From Lentzea guizhouensis (GTDB lineage: Bacteria; Actinomycetota; Actinomycetes; Mycobacteriales; Pseudonocardiaceae), in assembly GCF_001701025.1 (NCBI RefSeq), contig NZ_CP016793.1, positions 1-64,000 on the forward strand: a DNA stretch of 64,000 nucleotides, given 5' to 3'. The first letter of the stretch is position 1. Each line of letters opens with the position of its first letter. Below the pieces are notes generated by a model. The model had not been told where the DNA came from, did no database searches, and saw only the letters and a list, made by a program, of their open reading frames with translations. Below, piece after piece: positions 16,671-24,963 of this stretch. The position numbers and the translations under genes were made by a program.

Positions 16671-17158
16671 ATGGACATCAAGAAGATCGCAGTCGCCACC
16701 CTCGTCGTGCTGTCCGTCGGCGGCGGCTACGCGGCAGCCGACCAGCGCACCACCACCCGCACCGAGAAGGTGCTGACGATCGACGCGGCCGTCCGCGCCG
16801 CCCAGGCCACCCTCGACGCGGCCGAGAAGGAGAACCAGCGCGTGACGGTGGCCGTGGTCGACCGCAGCGGCGACCTGGTCGTGCTCCTCGCCGGCGACGG
16901 CGCCGGCCCGCAGACCGAGGAGTCCGCGCGGCGCAAGGCGTTCACGGCGGTGTCGTTCGGCGCGCCGACCTCGGAGCTCGCCGGCCGGGTGACCGGGCAG
17001 GTGCGACGCTGCGGGACATCCCGGGCACGTTGTTCCTGGGCGGTGGCGTGCCGGTGGCGGTGGACGGGGCGCCGGTCGCGGGCATCGGGGTCGGCGGGGC
17101 GCCGAGCGGGGACCTGGACGAGAAGTTCGCGCGGGCCGGGCTGGCGACGCTGCGGTGA
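16671..17158 (+). pseudogene. HbpS/GlcG-like heme-binding protein, frameshifted
   Basis: The first 110 codons encode a signal peptide (KKIAVATLVVLSVGGGYAAA) and the start of a GlcG/HbpS domain (VLTIDAAVRAAQATLDAAE, VTVAVVDRSGDLVVLL, ARRKAFTAVSFGAPT). At about 17001 one base seems to be missing after VTGQ. The family ending ATLRDIPGTLFLGGGVPV, then GAPVAGIGVGGAPSGD and LATLR, continues in the next frame to TGA at 17156-17158. HbpS of Streptomyces binds heme outside the cell and controls the SenS kinase; here the kinase/regulator pair is divergent. ATG at 16671 has GGAG upstream. Confidence 0.75.
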
Positions 17159-17167
17159 GCTGCGGGG

Positions 17168-17280
17168 CGGCTCACCCTGGGACCAACCGATATTTCAGTA
17201 TCTCTTCTGCACCCTGACCTGCTGTTTAGCAACGAGTCTTTTGACGACGACCGCAAAAGACTCGTTGCAAAGGTGAGCCG
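17168..17280. repeat. Nested inverted repeats behind hbpS-like gene
   Basis: An outer repeat CGGCTCACC (17168-17176) / GGTGAGCCG (17272-17280) encloses an inner perfect 14-bp stem GCAACGAGTCTTTT / AAAAGACTCGTTGC (17229-17268, 12-base loop). The inner stem is a good terminator candidate for the hbpS-like gene and for the minus-strand gene at 17358, in whose direction it also lies. The nested structure and locally low GC (17190-17265) could equally mark a small mobile element. No gene is seen in 17159-17357. Confidence 0.6.
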
Positions 17281-17357
17281 GTGCGGGTGCGGAGAGATGA
17301 GCTCGGGTGGTCAGTCGTGCGGCGCGCAGGCCACCGGTCGGGAGAAGCGCGGACCCG

Positions 17358-17738
17358 TCAGTCGCGCGGCGGGCGGGCGTGCCGGGCCACGTGCCGCCCC
17401 GGCTCCGGCCGCCTCCCCATCAGCAGCACCACGACGGCGGTGATCAAACCCACCGTCGCGAGCCCCGCCGCCACCGCTCGCGCGGCCGGGTGGTCGAGGA
17501 CCAGGGTGGAGATGGTGAGCGCCAGGACCACGGCCGCGATGGGACCGATGACGGCGATCTGGTCGGCGCGGTCCTCCTCGGGCTGCGGCTGCTCCACCGG
17601 TTCGAGCTGGTCGTGGGGTGCCACGGCGTCGTAAGGCGCCATGGTCTCGACCGTCTCGAAGTGCCCGCGGGCGGGCAGGTGAGGAAGCGTCACGTAGCAC
17701 CTTCGGTCGGGGCACCTCGGGTCGGGGAGCCGAACCAT
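17358..17738 (-). CDS. Small membrane protein with acidic N-terminal region
   Basis: About 126 aa, no recognised family. The N-terminal half is hydrophilic (DQLEPVEQPQPEEDRADQ). Two membrane helices follow (VIGPIAAVVLALTISTLVL and AVAAGLATVGLITAVVVLL), then a short basic tail (RRPEPGRHVARHARPPRD), suggesting a cytoplasmic C-terminus. The start is uncertain: ATG at 17738 is chosen; ATG 17642 (MAPYDAVAPHD) is an alternative; the frame opens to 17810 but would then overlap the promoter of the divergent amidotransferase. The function is unknown. Confidence 0.55.
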   Translation of the reverse strand: MVRLPDPRCPDRRCYVTLPHLPARGHFETVETMAPYDAVAPHDQLEPVEQPQPEEDRADQIAVIGPIAAVVLALTISTLVLDHPAARAVAAGLATVGLITAVVVLLMGRRPEPGRHVARHARPPRD

Positions 17739-17822
17739 CGTGCCCGACGTGGGCACGCCGGGGCAAACATCGCACTTCCGCCCGGCGCCGTGGTCCCATG
17801 TGCGCGACAACAGGAGGTCGAC

Positions 17823-18650
17823 ATGTGCCGGTGGCTCGCGTACTCCGGATCACCGGTGTTGCTGGAGGAGATCCTCTACCGGCCGGAGAACTCGCTCGTC
17901 ATGCAGAGCAAGCACGCCCGGCTCGGGGCGACCGCGGTGAACGGCGACGGGTTCGGCATCGGGTGGTACGGGGCGGTCACCGGGACGCCGGCGCTGTTCC
18001 TGAGCACCGAGCCCGCGTGGAACGACCGCAACCTGCGCGAGCTGGCCGCGCAGATCACCGTCGACCGGGTGTTCGCGCACGTGCGGGCCTCGACGGGGGC
18101 GGCGGTGCAGCGGACGAACTGCCACCCGTTCCGCTACCGCAACTGGCTGTGGATGCACAACGGGCTGATCGCCAAGTTCCCGCTGGTGCGCCGGGAGCTC
18201 GTGCTGGCCGTCCAGCCGGAGCTGTACCCGCTGCTGGAGGGGTCGACGGACTCGGAGGTCATGTTCTACCTGGCCATCGGGTTCGGGCTGGAGCTGGACC
18301 CGCCCGCCGCGGTGGCGCGGATGGTGGCGTTCGTCGAGGAGGTGGGCCGGCGGCACGGGGTGGAGTTCCCGGTGCAGATGACGGTCGCGACCACCGACGG
18401 CACCACGACCTGGGCGTTCCGGTACTCCAGCCGGGGGAAGTCGCGCAGCCTCTTCCACAGCGCGGACGTGTCGACGTTGCGCGCCCAGTACCCGGACAAC
18501 CCGGCGTTGCACGACCTCGCGGACGGGTCGCGGCTGATCGTGTCCGAGCCGCTCGGTGACCTGCACGGGGCGTGGCTGGAGGTCCCCGAGTCGACCTGCG
18601 TCGTGGTCAAGGCGGGCGAGGAGCAGTTCTCCGGCTTCACCCCCGCCTGA
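17823..18650 (+). CDS. Class II glutamine amidotransferase
   Basis: 275-aa Ntn-hydrolase of the YafJ/EgtC group. Cys2 (MCRWLAYSG) becomes the N-terminal nucleophile after methionine removal. Supporting blocks: NGDGFGIGWYG, RVFAHVRASTG and NCHPFRYRNWLWMHNGLI, which form the glutaminase pocket. EgtC hydrolyses gamma-glutamyl intermediates in ergothioneine synthesis, but no other egt genes are adjacent, so this is better read as a generic gamma-glutamyl hydrolase. ATG at 17823 follows a strong AGGAGG. Confidence 0.88.
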   Translation: MCRWLAYSGSPVLLEEILYRPENSLVMQSKHARLGATAVNGDGFGIGWYGAVTGTPALFLSTEPAWNDRNLRELAAQITVDRVFAHVRASTGAAVQRTNCHPFRYRNWLWMHNGLIAKFPLVRRELVLAVQPELYPLLEGSTDSEVMFYLAIGFGLELDPPAAVARMVAFVEEVGRRHGVEFPVQMTVATTDGTTTWAFRYSSRGKSRSLFHSADVSTLRAQYPDNPALHDLADGSRLIVSEPLGDLHGAWLEVPESTCVVVKAGEEQFSGFTPA

Positions 18651-18759
18651 GCCGCACGCCGGATCGTCACGCAAACGTCAGATCTCTCCGCGCGCCGTCC
18701 GGGCACCCTGGTGCTGCCGCCGTCACCGAGCGAACGAACCCCCGGAGAGGTTCCCCGAC

Positions 18760-19335
18760 ATGCTGAACACGGCAGCAGCACTGCTCGCGCTATCCGCGCT
18801 CGTACCGGTCGAGGCGGAAGAACCCGCACCGCACATCGACGTCGTCACCGTCAACGGCTCCGGCTGCCCGGCCGGTGACGCCGACGTCACCACCGACGGC
18901 AGGGACTTCACGATCGGCTACCACACGTTCCTCGCACGGGCCGGCGGTGACTCGTCACCGACGGACTTCCGGAAGAACTGCCAGGTGAACATCGCCGTCG
19001 ACGTGCCGGACGGGTACACCTACGGCCTGTCCCGCACCACCTACACCGGCTACGCGCACCTGCACCCCGGCGCCACCGGCCTCAACCGGGTCAGCGTCTA
19101 CCTGCAGGGCTCGTCCGCCACCGACACGGTCGAACGCTCGTTCACCGGCCCCGTGAGCGCCGGCTGGCAGACCGCCTACCGTCCCGCCGACGTCCTCTGG
19201 GCGCCGTGCGGGACCAAGCGCAACATCAACATCAACGCCGAGCTGCGGGTCACCCTCGGCTCCGCGGACCCGGACCGGCTCAACTTCCTGATCGCCGAGT
19301 CGAGCCGCGGCACGGTGCGGGTCAAGCGCTGCTGA
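18760..19335 (+). CDS. Secreted DUF4360-like protein
   Basis: 191-aa exported protein. A signal peptide of about 20 residues is followed by a beta-rich domain with four cysteines (NGSGCPAGDA, RKNCQVNIAVDVPDGYTY, LWAPCGTKRNINI, VRVKRC), spaced as in DUF4360 proteins of actinobacteria and fungi. The molecular role of DUF4360 is unknown; a cell-surface function is likely from the signal peptide. ATG at 18760 has GGAGAGG upstream. A 24-bp palindrome follows the gene. Confidence 0.75.
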   Translation: MLNTAAALLALSALVPVEAEEPAPHIDVVTVNGSGCPAGDADVTTDGRDFTIGYHTFLARAGGDSSPTDFRKNCQVNIAVDVPDGYTYGLSRTTYTGYAHLHPGATGLNRVSVYLQGSSATDTVERSFTGPVSAGWQTAYRPADVLWAPCGTKRNININAELRVTLGSADPDRLNFLIAESSRGTVRVKRC

Positions 19336-19346
19336 CCCACCGGCCT

Positions 19347-19370
19347 GGCGGTGATCGGCCGATCACCGCC
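19347..19370 (+). terminator. 24-bp palindromic terminator
   Basis: GGCGGTGATCGG-CCGATCACCGCC is a perfect palindrome 11 bases past the DUF4360 stop. In RNA it would form a GC-rich hairpin with minimal loop. It can also act on transcripts arriving from the convergent LysR gene (ends 19496). Confidence 0.6.
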
Positions 19371-19495
19371 GGGTCCACCGGGCAACGCGTCAGAAGTCCC
19401 TGTTGTCCGATCGAACGCTCATACGATCACCGGTTCTCCTCATGTGACGACAAACGGTCAACGACGCCGCAGCCGATCAGCAACGACGTGTTCGC

Positions 19496-20416
19496 TCAAC
19501 TGCGCTGGGTGACGGTCACCTCCGCCGTCGCCTCGAGCGTCTTGAGCACCGCGCAGAGGTGCGGTGCCTCTTCACTACCCCGCCGCACGGCCGCGAACAC
19601 GTGCCGGGTCGGCTGCTCGGCGTCGAGCCCCCTGATCACCACGTCGGCGGGGGGCGCCGCGGTGATCAGCCTGGGCACCAGCGCGAGGCCGAGCCCCAGC
19701 CCGACCGCGCCGAGGGTCGTCTCCCAGTCGGTGATCTCGTGCACGATCTCCGGCGTGAACCCGGCCGTGACGCACGCGGCGAACGACATGTCGCGGCACG
19801 TGCCGGCGGCCGGGAAGATCCACGCCGCGTCCGCCAGGTCCGCGAGCCGCACCACCGGCGCCTGCGCCAGCGGGTGCAGCACCGGCAGGGCCACGTCGAA
19901 CCGCTCGGCGAGCAGCGCCACCCGGTGGAACCGCCGGTCGGTCACCGCCGGGCTGTCCTTGGACTCCACGCTCAGCACGACGTCCACGTCACCGCGCACC
20001 AGCTGGTCGAACGAGTGCGGCGGGTCGGACTCCACCAGTCGCACCACCACACCGGGGTGCGTGTCGCGCAGTTCGCGCACGGCCGGCAGCACCAGCCCGG
20101 ACAACGTCGCGGCGAACCCGGCGACGCGCACCTCGGCCACCGACCCTTCCGCGTAGGCCAGGAGGTCGGCCCGCACGCGCTCCAGCTCGGCGAAGATCTC
20201 GTTGGCCCGCCTGAGCAACACGCGGGCGGCGTCGGTGAGCCGCACCCGCCGTCCCACCGGCTCGACCAGCCGGACGCCCGCCTCCTTCGACAGCGACACG
20301 AGCTGCTGCGACACCGCGGACGGCGTGAGGTGCAACGCCTGGGCCACCGCGGCGACGGTGCCGCGTGCGTCGAGCTCGCGCAGCATCCGCAGTTTGCGGA
20401 CGTCCAGGTCGGCCAT
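19496..20416 (-). CDS. LysR family transcriptional regulator
   Basis: 306-aa regulator with an N-terminal winged helix (KLRMLRELDARGTVAAVAQ, HLTPSAVSQQLVSL) and a periplasmic-binding-like effector domain (VRVAGFAATLSGLVLPAV to the end). ATG at 20416 overlaps the stop of the YCII-LuxR gene as TGATG, so both regulators are made from one mRNA in fixed ratio. LysR proteins usually act on a divergent neighbour; here the divergent unit is the polyketide synthase, making it the prime target. Confidence 0.85.
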   Translation of the reverse strand: MADLDVRKLRMLRELDARGTVAAVAQALHLTPSAVSQQLVSLSKEAGVRLVEPVGRRVRLTDAARVLLRRANEIFAELERVRADLLAYAEGSVAEVRVAGFAATLSGLVLPAVRELRDTHPGVVVRLVESDPPHSFDQLVRGDVDVVLSVESKDSPAVTDRRFHRVALLAERFDVALPVLHPLAQAPVVRLADLADAAWIFPAAGTCRDMSFAACVTAGFTPEIVHEITDWETTLGAVGLGLGLALVPRLITAAPPADVVIRGLDAEQPTRHVFAAVRRGSEEAPHLCAVLKTLEATAEVTVTQRS

Positions 20417-20952
20417 CACGCGGCCAGTGCGCCGGCGAGCTGGGCCCTGCGGTTGATGCCGAGCTTGCGGTAGATGCTGGTGATGTGCAGCTCCACCGCG
20501 CGGACCGTCACCCGGAACTGGGCCGCGATCTCCCGGTTGGTCCTGCCGTTCACGATCAGCGACGCGATGCGCTGCTCGTGCGCGGTCAGCTGACGGCCTC
20601 CCATCAACGATCCGGATGACCGGGAACCCATAGCGGTTCCCGATTCCTGCGGCTCAGCCTCCTTTCCGGACCGCCGCGAAAGGCCTCCGACGAGTTCGCG
20701 CCATTCACGAATCCTGATGCTGCGCAACAATTTTCCGCGCACGTACGGATCCGCGGCGACCAAACGGCGCAACGAGCCGTCGTCCGGTGCCTCACACAGC
20801 AGCAGGCCTCCCGACTCGTCCGCGTACAGGCCGCCTCCCAGCAGCACCCCGCGCTCGGCCAGGACCTCCCAGTACCGCCGATGAGCGGGCCGGACGCCGG
20901 CTAACCGCTCGTGCTCCTGCCCGAACACCATCTCCACCACGAACCGCGCCAT
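20416..20952 (-). CDS. YCII-domain / LuxR helix-turn-helix fusion
   Basis: 178-aa protein joining two domains not usually found together. Residues 1-85 form a YCII-like alpha/beta barrel (MARFVVEMVFGQEHERLA, RRYWEVLAERGVLLGGGLYADESGG, AADPYVRGKL), a fold found in small enzymes and ligand-binding proteins. After a charged linker (SRRSGKEAEPQESG), residues 118-178 are a LuxR/NarL DNA-binding domain (LTAHEQRIASLIVNGRTNREI, VRAVELHITSIYRKLGI). The likely role is a transcription factor with the YCII part as sensor. It is first in the operon with lysR and divergent from the PKS; a GTAC dyad overlaps its promoter. Confidence 0.8.
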   Translation of the reverse strand: MARFVVEMVFGQEHERLAGVRPAHRRYWEVLAERGVLLGGGLYADESGGLLLCEAPDDGSLRRLVAADPYVRGKLLRSIRIREWRELVGGLSRRSGKEAEPQESGTAMGSRSSGSLMGGRQLTAHEQRIASLIVNGRTNREIAAQFRVTVRAVELHITSIYRKLGINRRAQLAGALAA

Positions 20953-20988
20953 GCGGACCCCCTGCCGAATCCAGAACCGGTGTAGTGA

Positions 20989-21000
20989 GTACGCCAGTAC
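20989..21000. promoter_or_regulatory. GTAC dyad, operator candidate
   Basis: GTACGCCAGTAC (perfect GTAC/GTAC dyad, 4-base spacer) lies 37 bases upstream of the YCII-LuxR start. On the minus strand it reads GTACTGGCGTACT. The related GTACTGGAGTGC occurs at 25611-25622, just ahead of the tetR gene at the other end of this locus, pointing to one regulator for both. Confidence 0.5.
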
Positions 21001-21134
21001 AAACTTGAACGCAAGACCGACTTTGAGTGTAGGTGCCCTCGTTCCATCCTGCGAGACCTGACCTGAAGGCGGTGTCCGGCAGAAGCGGCAATTGCGTACT
21101 TTCGCTACCGGCGGATCGTGGTGGTGGCTAAACT

Positions 21135-21166
21135 TGGTTCCGGGTACATAGTTGTACTGGGAACCA
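21135..21166 (+). promoter_or_regulatory. Compound dyad upstream of PKS
   Basis: TGGTTCC ... GGAACCA arms (21135-21141 and 21160-21166) flank an inner GTAC-6-GTAC pair, giving a 32-bp interrupted palindrome. It precedes the preferred PKS start (TTG 21190) by 23 bases. If translation began at 21118 this dyad would lie inside the coding region. Confidence 0.5.
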
Positions 21167-21189
21167 CTTTGAACCCACTCGGGGGAAAC

Positions 21190-24100
21190 TTGACACGCCG
21201 CAACGCCCTCAGCGTCGGGGGGACCGAGCCCGGTGCGGAGCTCTCGTCGCAGGGTCCCACATCCCCCGGTGGCGCGGTCGCCGTGGCCGGTGTGGCCTGC
21301 CGCTTACCCGGCGCCGGGTCGGTCAGCGCCTTCTGGGAGCTGCTGCTCGGCGGCACCGACGCGATCACCGAGATCCCGCGGGACCGGTTCGACGTCGACG
21401 ACTACCACTCACCGGACCCCGCACCCGGTAGGACGATCTCGCGTCACGGCGGGTTCCTCGCCGACGTCCGCGGGTTCGACGCGGAGTTCTTCGGCATCTC
21501 CCCGCGCGAGGCCCGCGCCATGGACCCGCAGCAACGCCTGCTGCTCGAGGTCGCGTGGGAAGCCCTGGAGGACGCCGGAATCCGGCCGTCGCAGCTCGCC
21601 GGGCGCCGGGTCGGCGTCTTCGTCGGGCAGGCCACCGCCGAGTACGGCAAGGCGAGCCGCAGCGCCGGGAACCACGACGTGCGGCACGCCGCCGGTGGCG
21701 AGCTGCGCGCCGTCACCGCCGGGCGGCTGTCCTACGCGCTCGACCTGCGCGGACCGTCCGTCGTCGTCGACACGGCCTGCTCCTCCTCGCTGGTGGCCGC
21801 GCACAACGCCCGCCAGGCCCTGCTCGCCGGTGAGTGCGACGTCGCGATCGCCGCCGGGGTCAACGTGGTCCTGCTGCCCGACGACGCCATCGCGTACTCG
21901 CAGGCCTCCATGCTCGCGCCGGACGGCCGGTGCAAGTTCGGTTCGGTGAACGCCAACGGTTTCGTGCGCAGCGAGGGCATCGGCGCGGTCGTGCTGGAAC
22001 GGCACGCCGACGCCGTCGCGCGCGGCGACCGGGTGCGCGCCCTGCTGCTGGGCAGCGCGATGAGCAACGACGGCAAGGGCAGCGGCCTGCTGCTGCAGCC
22101 CGCCGTGCAGGGCCAGGTCGAGATGCTGACCGCCGCCTACCGCGACGCCGGGCTCGACCCGTCCACTGTGGACTACGTCGAGGCGCACGGCACCGGCACG
22201 AGCGTCGGCGACCGGGTCGAGCTGACGGCGCTGGCCGAGGTCGTCGGCACCGGCCGGGACCAGCCGCTGCTGCTGGGCTCGGTGAAGAGCAACATCGGCC
22301 ACACCGAGGCCACCGCGGGCATCGCCGGGCTCATCAAGGCGGTGCTCGTCGCCGAGCACCGGACCGTGCCCGCCTCCCTGCACGCGCAGGTGCAGGCCGA
22401 CCAGCTCGTCAACTCCTCCATGCGGGTCGTCACCCGCACCGAGCCGCTGACGGCCGAACACCCGGTGGTCGGCGTCAGCTCGTTCGGCATCTCCGGCACC
22501 AACGTGCACGTGGTCCTGACGTCGCCACCACCCCGGGAACCGGCCCCCGAGCCCGACGACCGGCCGCGCGTGCTCACGTTGTCCGGGAAGAGCCGGGCCG
22601 CGCTGCGGGAAGCGGCCGAGAAGCACCTCGCACACCTGCGGGACACCGATCCGGTGCAGGACGTCTGCCACACCGCGGCGGTCCGGCGCGACCACCACGA
22701 ACACCGGCTCGCGGTCACGGGCACGAGCACCGCCGAGCTGCGCGCCGGGCTGCGGGCGTTCCTGGCCGGCGCCGGGCTGAAGGGCACCACGGCCGGTGCG
22801 GCCGCCGAACGGCCCCAGGTCGTGTTCCTGTTCCCCGGTCAGGGTTCGCAGTGGCAGGGCATGGGCCGGGAGCTGCACGCGGCCTCCCCCGCGTTCCGCG
22901 ACGCGCTCGACGAGTGCGACGCGGCCGTGCGCGAGGAGGCCGGCTGGTCCGTCGTGGAGGTCCTGCTCGGTGACGCGCCGTGGCCGAAGACGATCTCGGT
23001 GCTGCAGCCGGTGCTGTGGGCGGTGCAGGTGGCACTGGCGGCGCACTGGCGGTCGTGGGGCGTCGAGCCCGACGTCGTGATCGGGCACAGCATGGGCGAG
23101 GTCGCCGCGGCCCAGGTCTCCGGCGCGCTCTCGGTGCGCGACGCCGCGGCGGTCATCTGCCGGCGCAGCGCGTTGCTCCAGGAGACCGCGGGCAGTGGCG
23201 CGATGCTGTGGGCGGAGCTGTCCGCCGAACGCGCGGAAGGCCTGGTCGACCGGTACCGGGGCGAGGTGTGCGTGGCGGCGGACAACTCGCCGGGCACCTG
23301 CGTGCTGGCCGGTCCGGCCGAGCTGATGGCGGGGGTGGCGGAGGACCTCGAGGCGGTCGGGATCGCCTGCCGTCCGGTGCGGGACGTCGACGTGGCGTCG
23401 CATTCGCCGTTGATGGACAAGGTCTCGACGGCGTTGCGCGAACAGCTGGAGCACCTGCGCCCCAATGCGCCGCAGGTCGACTTCCGGTCCACCGTGGAGC
23501 ACGGCAGGCGCGAGCTGGACGCGCGGTACTGGGCGGACAACGTGCGGCGGACGGTGCGGCTCAACGACACCGTGCGCCGCGTGCTCGCCGACGCGCGCAC
23601 CGCGGTGGTGCTGGAGGTGAGCCCGCACCCGGTGCTGCTGGCGGCCGTGGCGGAGATCGGCGAGGCGGCCGGGTGGTCGGGCGCGGCGCTGCCGACGTTG
23701 CTGCGCGAGGAACCCGAGCTGCGCACGATCACCGGCGCACTCGGCGGGCTGCACGTCGCGGGCGTGCCGGTCGACTGGGCGAGCCGGCTCGGCGGTGGCC
23801 GGTGCGTGCCGCTGCCGAGCTACCCGTGGCAGCACCAGGACTACTGGTTCGAGTCGTTCACCGCGGACACCGAGGTCGTCCGCGACGTCGACGTGGCCTC
23901 GCTCGGCGTGGCGGAGGCGTTGCGAGGGCTGCGTTTCCGGGGGCTCACGCCGTTGCCGGCCGCCGCGTTGTTCGAGGCGGTGCTCTCGGTCGTGCGCGGA
24001 ACCGAGTCCACGCACACGTTGCGCGACATCCGGTTCCACGAGCTGTGCACCGTCGATCCGGACGCGCTGCCCACGCTCACCGTCACGGTCCGGCCGGAAC

Positions 24101-24963
24101 GCGGCGGCATGCGGGCGTTCACCGTGCACACCGACGACGGCGTGCGGTGCATGAGCGGCGAGGTGGAGCGCGGTGGCTCAGTCGGTTCGTCCGGCCTGGA
24201 CTGGGCGCTGGCGCGGTGCCGGGAGTACGTGCGCGACAGCGACTTCGCCGACCTCGCGACCCGGCACGGCTACGAGTTCGAGGGGCCGTTCCGCTCGCTG
24301 CGGCAGGCGTGGCGCGGGCAGGACGCGGCGGTCGCCCGGTTCACGCCGGGACCGGTGGCGAGCGCGGTGGTGCTGGAGACCGGCATGCAGGTCGTGATGC
24401 TGGCGCTGGGCACGTCGGTGGTCCCGCTGGGCGTCGAACGGGTGCGGGTCGCCGGCAGGGCGACCGGCGAGTTCTGGGCGGTGGCGCGCAAACGACGGGG
24501 CAAGCCGGTCGTGGACGTGCGGCTGTTCGACGCCGAGCACGAGTGCTTCGCCGAGCTGACAGGTGTCACCGTGCGTGCCGACGGCGCCGGTCCGTTCGCG
24601 ACACTGGGCACCGTCGTGTCGGGGCTGGCGAACCTGCTGCGCCCGGCCCGCCCGACCAGGCCCCAACCGCAGTCGCAGTCACAGTCACAGCCGGTGGCGG
24701 CACGCGAACCGGTCCTGGTCGTGACCGAGGAGCCTGCCAGGGACGTGGTGCTGCGCCACGTGGCGGCGGTGCTGGGCACGACGCCGGAGCGGCTGGACAC
24801 CCGGCGGGCGTTGCGCGACCTGGGACTCGACTCGCTGATGGCCGCGCAACTGGCCGCACGGCTGAAGAAGGCGCTGGGCCGCACGGTGCCCGCCACCGCG
24901 CTGCTGGGCCCGGAGAACGTCTCCGCGCTCGCCGACAGCCTGCTGGCTACGGGAGCTTCTTGA
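21190..24963 (+). CDS. Type I polyketide synthase, single module KS-AT-DH-like-ACP
   Basis: 1257-aa synthase. KS (about 30-440): active cysteine in DTACSSSL (Cys197) with EAHGTGT (His333) and NIGHTEATAG (His371). AT (about 545-850): FLFPGQGSQWQGMG, GHSMGE (Ser634) and VASH at 735-738, closer to the methylmalonyl-type YASH than to malonyl-type HAFH. Residues 895-1115 look like a dehydratase double-hotdog but lack the catalytic histidine motif of active DH. A QSQSQSQSQ linker leads to ACP (LGLDSL, Ser1215). No KR, ER or thioesterase is present, so the unit adds and condenses without reduction, or works with partners. The start is uncertain: TTG 21190 after GGGGGAAAC, versus GTG 21118. It ends 17 bases inside the convergent tetR. 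Confidence 0.88.
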   Translation: MTRRNALSVGGTEPGAELSSQGPTSPGGAVAVAGVACRLPGAGSVSAFWELLLGGTDAITEIPRDRFDVDDYHSPDPAPGRTISRHGGFLADVRGFDAEFFGISPREARAMDPQQRLLLEVAWEALEDAGIRPSQLAGRRVGVFVGQATAEYGKASRSAGNHDVRHAAGGELRAVTAGRLSYALDLRGPSVVVDTACSSSLVAAHNARQALLAGECDVAIAAGVNVVLLPDDAIAYSQASMLAPDGRCKFGSVNANGFVRSEGIGAVVLERHADAVARGDRVRALLLGSAMSNDGKGSGLLLQPAVQGQVEMLTAAYRDAGLDPSTVDYVEAHGTGTSVGDRVELTALAEVVGTGRDQPLLLGSVKSNIGHTEATAGIAGLIKAVLVAEHRTVPASLHAQVQADQLVNSSMRVVTRTEPLTAEHPVVGVSSFGISGTNVHVVLTSPPPREPAPEPDDRPRVLTLSGKSRAALREAAEKHLAHLRDTDPVQDVCHTAAVRRDHHEHRLAVTGTSTAELRAGLRAFLAGAGLKGTTAGAAAERPQVVFLFPGQGSQWQGMGRELHAASPAFRDALDECDAAVREEAGWSVVEVLLGDAPWPKTISVLQPVLWAVQVALAAHWRSWGVEPDVVIGHSMGEVAAAQVSGALSVRDAAAVICRRSALLQETAGSGAMLWAELSAERAEGLVDRYRGEVCVAADNSPGTCVLAGPAELMAGVAEDLEAVGIACRPVRDVDVASHSPLMDKVSTALREQLEHLRPNAPQVDFRSTVEHGRRELDARYWADNVRRTVRLNDTVRRVLADARTAVVLEVSPHPVLLAAVAEIGEAAGWSGAALPTLLREEPELRTITGALGGLHVAGVPVDWASRLGGGRCVPLPSYPWQHQDYWFESFTADTEVVRDVDVASLGVAEALRGLRFRGLTPLPAAALFEAVLSVVRGTESTHTLRDIRFHELCTVDPDALPTLTVTVRPERGGMRAFTVHTDDGVRCMSGEVERGGSVGSSGLDWALARCREYVRDSDFADLATRHGYEFEGPFRSLRQAWRGQDAAVARFTPGPVASAVVLETGMQVVMLALGTSVVPLGVERVRVAGRATGEFWAVARKRRGKPVVDVRLFDAEHECFAELTGVTVRADGAGPFATLGTVVSGLANLLRPARPTRPQPQSQSQSQPVAAREPVLVVTEEPARDVVLRHVAAVLGTTPERLDTRRALRDLGLDSLMAAQLAARLKKALGRTVPATALLGPENVSALADSLLATGAS

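Noticed and set aside
21409..24129. 906-codon minus-strand frame opposite the PKS
   Set aside because: His/Arg-rich shadow frame without motifs, while the PKS frame carries all active-site residues.
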